A stretch of 64,000 bases of DNA from Nematostella vectensis (Eukaryota; Cnidaria; Anthozoa; Actiniaria; Edwardsiidae). Both the position numbers and the translations under genes were made by a program. Within the stretch, counting starts at the first letter, position 1. Each line of letters begins with the position of its first letter. The notes beneath the pieces were generated by a model. The model did not search any database and had not been told where the DNA came from. It saw only the letters and a program-made list of their open reading frames with translations. Below are positions 13,801 through 25,964 of this stretch, one piece after another. Location of the stretch: NCBI RefSeq assembly GCF_932526225.1, contig NC_064035.1:18589969-18653968 (forward strand), given 5' to 3'.

Positions 13801-16800
13801 TTTGTCTGACTCATTTCTTGACTTTTCTATCATTTCCGTGTTGCTATTGTATTCTATTTGTTTGACTCATTTTTTTACTTTTCTATCATTTCCGTGTTGC
13901 TATTGTATTCTATTTTTTGACTCATTTCTTGACTTTTCTATCATTTCCGTGTTGCTATTGTATTCTATTTGTCTGACTCATTTCTTGACTTTTCTATCAT
14001 TTCCGTGTTGCTATTGTATTCTATTTGTTTGACTCATTTTTTTACTTTTCTATCATTTCCGTGTTGCTATTGTATTCTATTTTTTGACTCATTTCTTGAC
14101 TTTTCTATCATTCCCGTGTTTAATTGTATTCTATTTGTTTGACTCATTTCTTGACTTTTCTATCCTTTCCGTGCTGCTATTGTTTTTCTTTTTTATTTGT
14201 TTGACTCATTTCTTGACTTTTCTATCATTTCCGTGTTGCTATTGTATTCTATTTTTTGACTCATTTCTTGACTTTTCTATCATTCCCGTGTTTAATTGTA
14301 TTCTATTTGTTTGACTCATTTCTTGACTTTTCTATCATTTCCGTGTTGCTATTGTATTCTATTTGTTTGACTCATTTCTTGACTTTTCTATCATTTCCGT
14401 GTTGCTATTGTATTTTATTTTTTGGACTCATTTCTTGACTTTTCTATCATTTCTTGACTCTAGGAATGCCGTCACCGCTTGGGCCATCGCTTACAGATCA
14501 CAGACTACCTGATAAAACCAGTGCAGAGAATAACCAAGTATCAGCTTTTACTCAGGGTAGGCGCGATTATAACCATGGACACTTCTTGCACGTACAAGGG
14601 CGTGGCTAGGGAAAGAAAAAAAAACACAGGGTGGGATTAAAAAACATAATTCTTTGACACGGTTCAATTACGTTCATATCGGCATCCTCGGCTCTTGTAA
14701 TAGGTCACTAGATCCATAGAAAGGTTTTCTATCGAAATGCACACATGAAATTATCGTCTTGACAACCAACAAAGGGGTCAACCAGAGTCGAACTCATCTC
14801 GTCACACAAGCCGGATAGGGTCCCGACCCGTCCCCCCCCTTCCGTTTGGACACGCGCATGACGTATCATTTTTACTAAATCATCATTACTAAAAGGAAAC
14901 CTATTAGTAATAGTGGCGGATGATTTCTCACTAGCTTGGAGCAGGGCCGTAGCAGGGGGTGTGGGCATGTGCCCCCCCCCCCCCCCCCCCAATATATTCA
15001 AAAATTACAAGGAAATGACCAGAAGAGGCGTGGCTGTGCCCCCCCCCCCCCCCCCCAAATACTTCGAGGCATGCTACGGCCCTGTGAAGCACTTTCATAG
15101 ACTAGGCCATAACGCACTCCCTCCTTATCAAACCTTGGGCTATTACATCATTTGCTCATAATGGATATGCCGCTCACAGGACATTCTCAAATTCACGGAA
15201 CGTGCTGGAGAGGACGGCTCTGAGATACAGGTAAACAAACAATTCAAAAACGATATATTCTAAACAGATATTTCTACATTGTACTACCCCTATTTGTCGT
15301 AGGCGCATGGTTAACAAACAAATCCAAAACAGGGTTGGTCTGCATAGTTAGCAAATAGGGCTTTGCCAGCCATCCACCCCCCTTGTCAGCTACCCACCCC
15401 TGGCTCCCCGGCACCACCCAATGTTTTTCTTGTTGAAGATTTGTTAATTAGGCTTTTTGCATCCCCCACCCCCAATTGTATTTTCTTCTACATGTAAATA
15501 CTAATGCTTCCAGTTTACTGTTCTACAGAAAGCCCTTGATGTGGCGTTACGGATACTCAAGCGAACAAACGACATGATCAGTGTCGCCATGATAGAAGGC
15601 TATGACGTGAGTTAATCGAGTATACCTGTTAGACTTCTCTATCAGATTTTAACCTGCTACCGTAGATGATCTAACAAACACCTCCTATCTAATGAACGCC
15701 CCCCCCCCCTAAGGTTACAAGTTTGTATTGAACGCCCCTCTCTAATAAACGCACCCCTTCCCTCCCCCCCCCCCCCCCCCCCATCCCCCACCCTTCCTCC
15801 CAGCTTAAAAACAAACGACATAGGAATTCCGGTAAGTGACAATTGCTCAATGTCAAGAAACGCTTGCTACGTAGGCTATAATTTAACGTGATCCTGACTG
15901 AGATTAGAACCCCAGTGCACTTGGGTTTGTTATATTGTTACAGTTTGTAAAGAACGCCCCTCTCTTATAAACGCCTCCTGCATCTATTTAACGCCCTCCC
16001 CCCCCGACCATCGAAATTTAATAAACGCCGCCCCGGTCGTTTATTAAATCATTAACTGTATGCCTATTTCAAATACCCCCCCCCCCCCCGCCTCAGCCAA
16101 TCCTGTGTACGCCTCTCAGTGTGAGTTTAATTATTCCCTATTATGATCTTACGAATAGTCATTGTCCATAAACTCTTTCGGGCGTAGACCTGCCATTTGG
16201 CGTTTGCCATCCGCCGTTTGCACTGATGTTTTTAAATAATGCACCTTTCTCAAAAAAGGCACCACGCGAGAATCCATGTATCGTGACCCGCAGTGTTTCG
16301 TATTCTTATTCATGTGCTTCTAAATATCAGCATGACTTTTAGAACTGTTATTTTCAATACAATTTCAACCTGACGAGAATAGACATCAAAACGCACTACA
16401 TTGTTGCTCTTGGCTCACCGAAAAAGACCACTTCTGATTGTATATCATCTCCATTTTAACCCCTTATCTGTTTCTTGCTGTCTCCGAGTATCGAAGATAA
16501 TGGTCCCTCCATCGGATTAATACCATGCGTGAAATGAAGATAAATGAGATTTTTGTTTTTATTTTCTTTGCAGGCCAAACCGGACGACACGGGCGATCTA
16601 ATATTAAGGGTATTGTGTACAAATCTCTTGTGCGTGTGGCGTTATTGCCTATTGATCCTTGGCTGATTATGTGGTTTCGCCTGTCTTTCAGGAGACTCTG
16701 GTTGTTGCTGACGGAAAAGCCAAGCAGAAGAGTAGAGAGTGTAATGTGTTTTTATTTGAGAAGGTGATCCTGCTGACTGAACCAAGCGAGGAGGGAGGAC

Positions 16801-19800
16801 GTCCGACGCTTAGATTTCTTAATAGCATCAAGGTAACGTTACCAAAGTAACGCTTTTGCGTGACCTGGAAGAAGAAGTCCAGGGTAAGGTGGTTGAAGGT
16901 CGTGGGGGAATGGGGGATGGGATTACCCCTCAGTAACTGTTCATCCGCACTATTGCAGGGTCTCGTATAAGCGCATCATACGCAATTACTAACGGCCGTG
17001 TTTGTCAGGTTCGGGGCCTTGGTCAAACAGAGTCTGTGGATAGCGATCCATGCAAGTGGGCCGTGTGGCTGCGCAAGCGCAGTGGCTCTGAGATATACGT
17101 GTTAAAGGCACCTTCAATCGAGATCAAGCAGATTTGGATGAAAGCAATAATTGAATGCAACGAGAAGAAGAAACAAGGGCTGATCAAATGTAAGTGTCGA
17201 CCTTTTTGTTAGCCGTTTCCCCCCCCCTGATAATTAGGGTCCTATTTAGTTTAAAAGCAAGGAAAGGCTTTGGCACTAACGTTTGTTTACAGTCGCCCTG
17301 CAACTTAACCAAACCAAATTACCGCTACCATTATCCCTAAGCATTTCTCTACATGGTGGAGCTGTCTTCTTTGTTTTTTTTGTTTTTTTTTACTTTTCTT
17401 ATTATGTTTTAGCTGCCCTTAATCGCGCAAGGACGTTCCGACGTGAATGCGAATTAAGAAGTTCAGGGTAAGATATAATACGTGCAATTCTCTGACAGTC
17501 ATCGAGATACTTTTGTTACTGCACTCTTTTCGACATTACACGTCTTTACACCGGCTACGAACCGTAATTACCCGAACAAGGGGCGGGGCGCTTTGATTTT
17601 TTGATGTCCCAGGCGGCGAGGCACTTATTCGGGTGATGCACAAAATCTCTAGTTAAAATGTTTTTTTAAAAGTGCAAGGAATTTTTCACCCAGAACCATA
17701 ACAAAAAGCTTTCAATGATATAATATCGAGGCGGTTAGTACTGTCAGTTAGTACTTCCCTTCTAATGTACACGTTATGGAAGAGGCACTTTTTTGAGGGA
17801 GGCGCCTATTCGAGCAATGTACTTCATATATTGACCATCCAATGTTAACGTTACCCTGGCGCCCTTACAAAACGTACCTCTAATCTAACCTGTCATCTCT
17901 TAATTTGTTTAGGAGTCCACCCCCAAGTCCCAAGTCCCTCTCTGTCGAGGAGCCCACCGCTGGTCGTAGAACATTCGTCAAGCGCAAGACTTCAAAAATC
18001 GGCACAAAAAAGAAACGCGGTCGGGACGCGTCTGAAAGACTCAAGGAGAACATTCTTAAATTTCGCCAGGAGGAACAAATGCTCACCACGGCGGACACGG
18101 AGAGCGAAACAGACACTAAAGACAACGATAATAGTAACAGCATGGCCTCATCTATTGACGACGTCAGCACTATTCCGCCTTCGCCGGACACTCTAGGTCC
18201 GATCAAGACTTTTTCGGACGCTGTTATGCGGGTGAATCATTTGGAAGAACGTGCAAGACTGGAGGCAGAGGTTTGTAAACACGATATTTCTTTTATCTTA
18301 TAAGTTCTCAATGCACTTCATCTGGCGTTTAATTTGCGGTGCTTTTGCCATTTGTCGAAAAAATTCCGTACATAATTCGAGAAAATTGAGCCATCGTTAT
18401 AGAGCGAACTGAGGGAGTCAACTGAATTCTGCTGTAGTTGAACAGATCGCTTTACATGTGTCGAGGCTATTGCCCAGGGTCGACCGCATATGTCCATGGT
18501 TAGTACTCTTTAGCTGTAATGTTTGTTTTCGTTTTAGGAAAACCAGCTCAAAAAGGTTCTTCTGCTGACCAGGATGATCGCGGCACGGCTATTGCAGTTC
18601 AAAGACGTCGACCAGTCTCTCTCTCTGTACTCTGACGTCATCGGCAGCGTATTTCCTTTAGATAAACTAAGAAAGCTCGACACAGTGAGTATGAAGTTTA
18701 TACTCTTTGGCTCTCTAACAAATCAATGATGCGTGTTCCCATAGATCAAAAGCTTTAAAGTTCTTCTAGGTGCATTTCCTAGTTCACACTAGCACTGAGT
18801 CGCCTGCTATTATTTGAGCGTTTCCCCACTGGGGGTGGGGGGGGGGGGGGAGATCTACCCCTACCTTATGGCTTGCTGATCTCTGATATCAGGATCTAAA
18901 AAATTGCATTCCAATGAATGGCATCGCAGTTTGCTAATGGTGTATGGATGGGGATTTGCCTCGGCCATATTACCATACCTTAGCGAAGTCATAGTCGTGG
19001 CAAATAACAATGTATAAAGCTATATAGTTTTTTATTATATACATACTGAGAAATACCCACTGAAAACATATTCAGTAAATTTTCGTCCGTTCACTGGTCT
19101 CGGCAAATCAGAGGCGCGAACGATGTTTTTCACCGTGAAGAAAAGTCGTTCGCGGTTCTGATTGGAGAAACGATATTTTTTGCACTTGAATGGCTTCAAT
19201 CCCAACGCATCAACGAGTACATAAAAATCGTACAAGCATTTTCCATTTGGTAATTTATTTATTTAATAGATGTCGATATTTTAAAGATTAAAAAGTGCAC
19301 CACTTGTGTAACATGAGCTACAGTCTCGTGCGTGACATTAGTGAGACAGATTCATTTTAATGTAATTTTCTGTCAGTCTTCAACTGAACCGTCGAACCAC
19401 ACAAACCTCGGAGCCTCTGCAGCCAAGTCTAATAAAATGTTATCTTATAAGCTTATTAGTTTCCCAGTATGTATATAATAAACAAAATACAGCATGGAAA
19501 GTGCTTTGTACAGCGGGTCCGTACGCGCGCACTTTCCATGTAGTATTCTCTATTTAAAAGGCAATATGTCCAAGAAAGGCGAGCGTCCTCACAGGGATAT
19601 ATCAGACTAGATTATAATATGTCTTATAGCCATTCTGACAGAGGTGGCTCAACTGGTCTAAAGGTAAGGGAGAGAGGCTCAAATACATACCTAGGAGCAG
19701 GGAGCAAAGTTCAAACAAACGTTTGGTTTCAGGATGCACCTCTAAAACGCTAAAACTCTTCCTAGTTTATAAGTAATTTCAATTATCGCCACTTTCGAAA

Positions 19801-22800
19801 GCCCCCCCCCCCCCCCTCCCTCCTCTAGTCCCCAGTCCTTGTCTGCCATCTATGTCTGTCCGCCTGATACTTCCTGCTGATTGGCTGCTGATACTGACTG
19901 CTGATTGGCTGCTGATGCATTTACGTCGCTTCTCATTCTTAGATGTCTAGCATGCGAGACGTGGTTCTTCAACAGTGTACTGAGCTGTATGAAGTATGGC
20001 GGTGGGAAGTGATACAGAGGTACACAACTAAAATGGCAAAAACTTGATAGCGTATGTCCAGAAAGTATACAAGCAACACAACTAAAAATTCTGGAATTAA
20101 TCCTGCGGAGAGATGCTAAAGACAATATATCAGTATTTTGATTGTTTGCAATTATTTTATTGTTAAATATTGGCATGGCCTTACTGTTAAATGTTTGTTC
20201 TAGTGGTGACCTAGAAGAATCATACTCTTCTATGACAAGTCTTCTTAACGAAACTGCCGGGTAAGAGAAACATTAACCAACTCTTCACCGGGTAAACGCA
20301 GGAGGGATAGGGTTTTTGCACCATTTCATTTAATATTATTGTCTGTGCATCCCTCGTGAACAATACTGGCAATTCTACTGCTATTTTACTCATTCGCATT
20401 GTAATCCTTATAAACTTCGATGTTAAGATCGTGTTGTCAGTGACAGCTGACTTCCTAGCCTATTGGAATCTTTGACCATTAGAGTTAGAGTTATTCATTT
20501 TGTTCAAACTTGTAAAAAAAACGCTTTTTGCACACATTGTCTTTTTTGGGTCTTTGTAGTAAAAGTAACAATTACACATAATAGTATTCTGCAGCCACGA
20601 GAATACTCAGATACCGAGGAATAACATACTGATGATCAATCAAATCTTGTGTGACTGCTAATATCGACTGCTACAATTTACAAGTACCGAAATGTGAAAG
20701 AAAATAACTACAAACAAATGATGATAAAAAGAAATGAAAGTATGTGTTTTCTCCAGGTTCAGCAGTTTACAGAAGGGTACATCCTGGTCCGTGGTCTTGT
20801 ATTCCCTGGTCGCGATAGCAGGAAGCCGAGAACAGAAATGGAGGCATGCATCCCAAGCATTTTACCGACTCTCGTTAGTCTATAGCTCATTACAAGTTTC
20901 TTGGTGTGCAAGTAAGTGAGAAAGCCTATTTGCGATGGGAATCGTAAAAGAACACTTTTGTTCAGTTGATGCTGATTCCCAGAAATAAGGGACATTAGCC
21001 AGCGGTTTCTCTGGGCTCACATTTTGCTAGGCCCGCGAGGAATAACAGCGGTATCACGAATAAAAACGAGATTCCGGCCAGCACAGGGGCTTCCCTTTTG
21101 TTGTTACACTAGAAGTTTTTAATCAGGTTGACTAAAATTCCAAATAAAAGTAGTATAAGCGGTATTTAAACGTGCAAGGGGCATCTCTGATTCGATACGT
21201 ACAATGATAATGGAAGTGCGGCAGTCTTGCTGAGGTTGGAAAACATTATATGCGTAAATTTAAAAAAAAAATGTATTTTAGAAAGGCTTTATGCCCCTGT
21301 GTCTATCCCAGAAAGCCGTGGGGCCGTTTAAAAACAAAATGGAGAACGGACGAACGGAGAGAAGTTGTTCTTGCGGAGCGCACCGTTTTCCTTGCTTCAG
21401 TCTGCATCTTAAAGACAACAATAATGGTTCCTGAACTAGGCATAACTAAATCAAATGTTATTTCTTTGGGAACAAGATTGGGAGGCGCTACTGCCTATTT
21501 TATTGGCCAATTTGATGGAAGGATAGTCGATTTACTAATTTCGGGCCCTGCACCTGTGATGCGGCGAACAGTTCTACCTTTTAAACGACTACTTTTATGC
21601 CCGATTTCAATGAAATTACAGAGAATGTATGGAGGATTGTATGCTCTCAAGCGAACAAAAGTGCAATGTCCAAGGAACAATTATAGGTCTTTCTCTGGCA
21701 TCGTTTGAACGGAAATTGTATCACTCGAATGGCAAGGTTTTTTTTTCGAGTCCTGCATCGTGAGCCCAAAATCTCTGAAACGAGCAAATTTGATAAATTG
21801 TGATGTCTCCCCACATTTCCTTATAATAAATGGCAGCCATTTTGACATTGTATGTGCACTATTACGCATGCGTGGCAGCCATGTTGTCTCTTATTTCTGG
21901 GAATTGAAATGTGTTCAGTTGACGCTTTATTAGATGTTCAATAAGTGTGTTTAGTTGACGATTTGTTAGATGTGCAATAAGTGTTTTCAGTTGACGCTTT
22001 GTTAGGTGTTCAAAAGTGTGTTCAGTTGACGCTTTGTTAGATGTTCGATAAGTGTGTTGAGTTGACGCTTTGTTAGATGTGCAATAAGTGTGTTCAGTTG
22101 ACGCTTTGTTAGATGTGCAATAAGTGTGTTCAGTTGACGCTTTGTTAGATGTTCGATAAGTGTGTTGAGTTGGAGCTTTGCTAGATGTTCAATAAGTGTG
22201 TTCAGTTGACGCTTTGTTAGATGTTTAATAAGTGTGTTCAGTTGACGCTTTGTTAGATGTTCAATAAGTATGTTCAGTTGACGCTTTGTTAGATGTTCAA
22301 TAAGTATGTTCAGTTGACGCTTTGTTGGATGTTCAATAAGTGTGTTCAGTTGACGCTTTGTTAGACGTTCAATAAGTGTTTCCAGTTGACGCTTTGTCAG
22401 ATGTTCAATAAGTGTGTTCAGTTGACGCTTTGCTAGATGTTCAATAAGTGTGTTCAGTTGACCCTTTGTTGGATGTTCAAAAAGTGTGTTTAGTTGAAGT
22501 TTTATTGTTAGATGTTAAAAAAGTGTGTTCAGTTGAAGTTTTATTGTTATATGTTCAATAAGTGTGTTCAGTTGACGCTTTGCTAGATGTTCAATAAGTG
22601 TGTTCAGTTGACGCTTTGTTAGATGTTCAATAAGTGTGTTCAGTTGACGCTTTGTTAGATGTGCAATAAGTGTGTTCAGTTGACGCTTTGTTAGACGTCC
22701 AATAAGTGTGTTCAGTTGACGCTTTGTTAGATGTTCAATAAGTATGTTCTTCAGTTGACGCTTTGTTGGATGTTCAAAAAGTGTGTTTAGTTAAAGTTTT

Positions 22801-25581
22801 ATTGTTAGATGTTAAAAAAGTGTGTTCAGTTGAAGTTTTATTGTTATATGTTCAATAAGTATATTCAGTTGACGCTTTGCTAGATGTTCAATAAGTATGT
22901 TCAGTTGACGCTTTGTTAGATGTTCAATAAGTGTGTTCAGTTGACGCTTTGTTAGATGTTCAATAAGTGTGTTCAGTTGAGGATTTGTGCTAGATGTTTA
23001 CTTACGGGTGTTATTGTTTATTCGACACTCTCTCGGATCATCACTGGGTGTGTTCAGTTGACTGTTTGCTAGATGTTCATTTGCGGGTGCTTCTGTTTAG
23101 TTGACAGTCTTTTGGATGCTCACTGGATGTGCTGTCAGGCTGAGGACCATCAAGGTGCCGTTAACTTTTTCTACAATGCTTATATACGGACTCTTGCCTG
23201 TCGAGATTTCCTGCGATCTTTGAGGTAAGAATCCATCATAGACATTCACAGGCAAAAAGCATGTTGACTTGCCTATACGCTGTGGCGTATTCAAACTATT
23301 TACTATTAAAAAAACTATATAGTCTAATTTAGGCGCACAGATAGAATTTGCAGGGGAGATGCTATACATCACATGCAAAAGAGGTCTAAGATTGGCGATT
23401 TTTGAAAAATAAAAATTACCACTTTTGGACAGTCGAAGGGGGAGGAGGTGCAAACGGTTCATTCGACCTTCCCCACTAGCTACTAGCCTATAACCTCTCA
23501 AGATTCTTCTCATTCTAGCTTCCCCAGTTTTTTCGAGTGTCGACAGACTTGTGCAAATCTCGATTGATTAGACTCGTTTTGACTCACACGTACATTCATA
23601 ACTTTTCGTTACGAGTCGCGACTGTTTTTAGGTGACGGAAACCATTTCGCAGTCATGACGCCCGCTAGAACGCCAACCAATGAGAGAGCTCCGAAAAGCA
23701 CCAGGTGTCACATGAGCAGAAAATCTTGTCGTGACTTGACGTGTTATGAAAATGAGTGTAACTTTTTTGGCAGTTAATAATTGCCGCAAGGAATGTTTTT
23801 AGAATTAATCTTGCACCAATTTTAAATACCCTTTTAATTACAGGTTGGAACAGCAGGCATTATTCTTGATTCAAATGCTCAACTCCCGTGATGGAAATAA
23901 CAACACCAACGACACATCTTCAGATAGCGAGTCGAGAGGTCTCGTCTCTGCCAGACATTTGTCATTCCTTATCAACATGAGCCGCGCCACCAGGCAAAAA
24001 GACTGGGCTTGGTTTGAGATTGCCGAGACAGAACTCAACAGCATGTAAGTACCACATACTGCGATTCTGAGTTATCCAGTTACTGTCGAATCCGTCGTAT
24101 AGCGACCCGCGTTTTCAAAACACGATTAGTTTTGGTTTTCTGTTCCGTCAGTAAAACCATTTTGAGCCAATCAGAGTCTCGCTTTGTGCACTTCCCTGGC
24201 TATCCTCTGGACGAAAACCAGACAGTGTCGCGACAGAAAGGCGGGCAACTGCACTAGGCGAGAGATGGCAAGAATCTGATTGGCTTAGAAAAATTTGACT
24301 GGCGGAACAGAAAATCCCAAAAGACAAAAACAAATCGATATTTTGAAAATGCGGCGTCGCGATACAACGAATTCGACAGTAAATTAGTTTAGGGAGCGGT
24401 CATTAATTACTGGGGTGGGGGGGCAAATATGTAGGGGGGGCTACGTTTTTTTTGGCGCGGATTTAGGGGGGTCACATTTTTTTGGGCTGTCATTAAAGGT
24501 GGGGTCACATTTTTTGGGGCGTCGAATTTAAGTCTGGTTTTAATTTAATACTGAGCGAGAGTAATTGTTGAAAAGAAAATTGTATTCAGCTCACAATGTT
24601 TCCTATTGTATATCTAGTTCCATATTGTTCAGGTACCAATCTTGTCTTTATATAAATAAATTTTGAGTAACCCTCTTATTGTTGACAGACAAAGCTGCCC
24701 GTTCAAATCAGTTGAACAAAACCTGGACTCAATTGTCTTTGTTAAAATTGTCGAAGACGTAGTCGTTTTCTAGCGACACCAGTATTTCTCTGTGCCACTC
24801 TTAAACTAGCGAAAGTGAAGGTTCATACTTTAATTAAATAGGACAAAATTGATCTATATTTTAGTAAAGGTTATATTCAGCTACACTTAGGCTAAGTTGA
24901 AACGTCGTATTACCCATGAGCCGTATTCAATGCAAATGCGTGCAAATGGATCAAGTCGATTGTTTCATCTTCATTTGCAAGCATTTGCATTGAATACGGC
25001 TCATGGATAATACGACGTTTGAACTTAGCCTTATTTTGTATATCAAGTATCTGTGGTTTAATTGAATATAAAAATGTGTGTGTGTGTGTTTGGGGGGGGG
25101 GGGGGGTGCAAATTTTTGGGAGTCCGGGGGGGTCAAGATTTTTGGGGCTTGGATTTGAGGGAGGGAGGGGCAAAATGTTTGAGCACAGGGTTTTGCAAAA
25201 TTGCCCCCCCCCCCCACCCCGCCAGTATTTAATGACCGCTCCCTTATACCACATTAACACCAGCACTTAAACCAGTTTAAAGTTGGTTTAATTAAACTGA
25301 TTAAAATCTCAGTCTCCCAAGAGTGGACAAAACCAAAAACAAACTGAATACAGACCGTGCTGTACATGTTACTAAGCGATCATTTAGCTAGTAAGAAGGA
25401 AGACGAAAGAGCGGACTGCACAGACCCTCTAACACATTCTTTGTGTAATTCTTTGGGTGTCTGCTGATCGAGTATCGTTTATATTGACAGTGTTAGCACG
25501 GGAAGTGGACGGCAGGCAGACACTGTTCTGTCAGCGGTGTTTATGAAGATCAGACGGTCTGTTGGAGAAACCGAATGCTGA
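4858..25581 (+). CDS. Dbl-family Rho guanine nucleotide exchange factor (Trio/MCF2/PLEKHG4-like), 21 exons
   Basis: Predicted exchange factor that loads GTP onto Rho-type small GTPases at membranes and cytoskeleton. Exons: 4858-4882, 7512-7712, 8320-8406, 8695-9400, 11900-11966, 12525-12628, 12703-12772, 12878-12970, 14464-14556, 15180-15230, 15529-15606, 16574-16609, 16692-16832, 17009-17189, 17413-17467, 17913-18270, 18538-18684, 19943-20019, 20204-20260, 23844-24044, 25491-25581; 972 aa, all joins GT-AG and in phase. Residues about 341-525 form the DH domain: it opens [18 protein letters not shown] and contains the hallmark helix [15 protein letters not shown]. Residues about 526-644 form the PH domain ([37 protein letters not shown]). 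The N-terminal third has a short helical segment ([13 protein letters not shown] to IVLASNQL) and an acidic Ser/Thr-rich exon of 706 nt. The C-terminal third is Ser/Pro-rich then helical; I do not recognise it. Exon 1 (ATGTCCCAACAG) is the weakest call, chosen for its phase-1 donor that fits the next acceptor. Introns hold several minisatellites. Confidence 0.85.
9377..9631 (+). repeat. 33-bp minisatellite made of exon end plus splice donor
   Basis: About eight 33-bp units. The first unit straddles the Rho GEF exon that ends at 9400: its last 24 coding bases (ending CTCATACGGCGAGG) are followed by the donor GTAAGTTAA. The same pattern then repeats into the intron, with donors such as GTAACT, GTATGT, GTAAGT and GTAAAT. 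33 bp is 11 codons, but read-through from the true exon meets TAA inside the first GTAAGT, so using a later donor would truncate the protein. Confidence 0.93.
10131..11899 (+). repeat. 64-bp minisatellite made of splice acceptor plus exon start
   Basis: About 27 units of about 64 bp lie directly upstream of the Rho GEF exon starting at 11900. Each unit contains a pyrimidine tract and acceptor (TTTCCTMTCCAG) followed by ATACGTTGTGAGTGAGC. The true exon reads ATACGTTGTAAGTGAGC after the same tract, so the authentic acceptor is the last copy of the array. Units differ by small substitutions (TATATCGAGGTT versus AAATCGAGTCT), often alternating, which suggests block duplication. An upstream acceptor used in frame would reach TAA in CCTTTAATTT after 16 codons. 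Confidence 0.95.
12260..12366. mobile_element. Possible CAGGGCCGTAGC-type MITE fragment
   Basis: The segment ends CCCCCTGCTACGGCCC, the reverse complement of the terminus seen at 14942, and begins TGTAGCAGGCC. It is a degenerate short inverted-repeat remnant in a Rho GEF intron. Confidence 0.45.
13120..14460. repeat. Pyrimidine-rich minisatellite, about 34-bp then 56-bp units
   Basis: Lies in the Rho GEF intron between 12970 and 14464. The first part (to about 13740) repeats a unit of about 34 bp containing TTGCTATGGTATCCCATTTC. The second part repeats about 56 bp containing GACTCATTTCTTGACTTTTC followed by TATCATTTCCGTGTTGCTA. The array runs right up to the next exon: the acceptor TTCTTGACTCTAG at 14451-14463 is itself a derivative of the repeat. 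Open frames here are by-products of a stop-poor repeat. Confidence 0.92.
14942..15084. mobile_element. Small MITE with CAGGGCCGTAGCA termini
   Basis: Begins CAGGGCCGTAGCA and ends TGCTACGGCCCTG, a perfect 13-bp inverted repeat enclosing about 117 bp with two C runs (near 14971 and 15041). The CAGGG end resembles hAT-type termini, but I see no clear 8-bp target duplication. Confidence 0.65.
15658..16060. mobile_element. MITE family 'AACGCC', copy 1
   Basis: Left end TACCGTAGATGATCTAACAA, right end near TTATTAAATCATTAACTGTA: an imperfect inverted repeat. The interior carries several copies of TAATAAACGCC or TAATGAACGCC and C runs. A second copy lies at 26151-26574 and shares interior sequence (CCCAGCTTAAAAACA, GTGATCCTGACTGAGA). 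Located in a Rho GEF intron. Confidence 0.8.
19031..19553. mobile_element. Interspersed element shared with the FGF intron, copy 1
   Basis: The segment is homologous, in opposite orientation, to 62318-62922. Internal inverted ends are TTTATTATATACATACTGAG and CAGTATGTATATAATAAA. Beyond the latter is a hairpin part reading CATGGAAAGTGC to GCACTTTCCATG. Shared interior includes TGACATTAGTGAGACAGATT-like sequence and CCTCGGAGCCTCTGCAGCC. No coding capacity; likely a non-autonomous DNA transposon. Confidence 0.75.
20975..21904. mobile_element. Inverted-repeat element inserted in minisatellite-like DNA
   Basis: Left end ATTCCCAGAAATAAGGGACA, right end TGTCTCTTATTTCTGGGAAT: an inverted repeat of about 20 bp with one mismatch. 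The flanks are GTTCAGTTGATGCT on the left and GTTCAGTTGACGCT on the right, both matching the 36-bp minisatellite that follows. The interior holds an open frame at 21250-21708 with no recognisable domain. Confidence 0.5.
21908..23080. repeat. 36-bp minisatellite in Rho GEF intron
   Basis: About 30 copies of a 36-bp unit containing TGTTCAGTTGACGCTTTGTT then AGATGTTCAATAAGTG. Some units carry an insertion (GAAGTTTTATTGTTAGATGT), and a block of several units including these variants is itself repeated (near 22480 and 22780). Copies decay after about 22980. Located between exons 20204-20260 and 23844-24044. Confidence 0.95.
24080..24382. mobile_element. Long-TIR MITE of about 300 bp
   Basis: Begins TTACTGTCGAATCCGTCGTA and ends with the imperfect complement, TACAACGAATTCGACAGTAA. 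The two arms extend inward past TTTTCTGTTCCGTCAG and CTGGCGGAACAGAAAA, making about 120-150 bp per arm. Lies in the last Rho GEF intron, about 35 bp after the donor at 24044. Confidence 0.75.
24392..25243. mobile_element. DNA transposon remnant with TTA target duplication (PIF/Harbinger-like), copy 1
   Basis: Begins GGGAGCGGTCATTAATTACT and ends AGTATTTAATGACCGCTCCC. It is flanked on both sides by TTA (24389-24391 and 25244-25246). A 3-bp TWA duplication is typical of PIF/Harbinger elements; the family is inferred from this alone. The interior is G-rich near each end and contains a nested foldback element (24888-25032). No transposase reading frame remains. Confidence 0.65.
24888..25032. mobile_element. 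Foldback MITE, copy 1
   Basis: A near-perfect hairpin: the left arm contains CCATGAGCCGTATTCAATGC and the right arm GCATTGAATACGGCTCATGG, each arm about 65 bp with a small loop. A diverged copy lies at 39716-39853, and a fragment with TTTCATCTTCATTTGCATGC occurs near 52024. Confidence 0.85.
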
Positions 25582-25643
25582 GACAGCACAGCTGCAGTAA
25601 ATTCCACGCGTTAACGAGGCGCACAGCTAGCCAATTACATTTC

Positions 25644-25649
25644 AATAAA
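25644..25649 (+). terminator. Poly(A) signal of the Rho GEF gene
   Basis: AATAAA 63 bases after the TGA stop. A second AATAAA occurs at 25797-25802 and a third near 25920; any of them may be used. Confidence 0.45.
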
Positions 25650-25964
25650 AAAAGACTGCTCAATTTGCTAAATTCACATACATTGTCCAATATCAGCATA
25701 CAAGCATACAATACAATAGCGGTCACGAAGACGAGGACTTCAAGTTCTGAGTGAGATGCATGTAAAATGAATGTGTCAATGGATTGCATGTCTATCAATA
25801 AATCTTGTGTAACGTAAACTTCGACAAATATGTCTGTTTTCAAATATTGTAACATATAAATCTAATATAAATTAAATCGTTTTTAATGTAGCAAGTTGAA
25901 CTCTTTTTTAAATTAATAAGAATAAAGCTTTCTCAAAGATTTTTAAAGATTTGTGTATTTATGG

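Noticed and set aside
13196-14438. Phe/Tyr/Cys-rich open frames
   Set aside because: Translations of a pyrimidine-rich minisatellite in a Rho GEF intron.
21250-21708. 152-codon open frame
   Set aside because: Lies inside an inverted-repeat element, has no recognisable domain, and overlaps an antisense frame.
24910-25266. Gly- and Pro-rich frames around G/C runs
   Set aside because: Low-complexity translations of homopolymer tracts in a transposon remnant.
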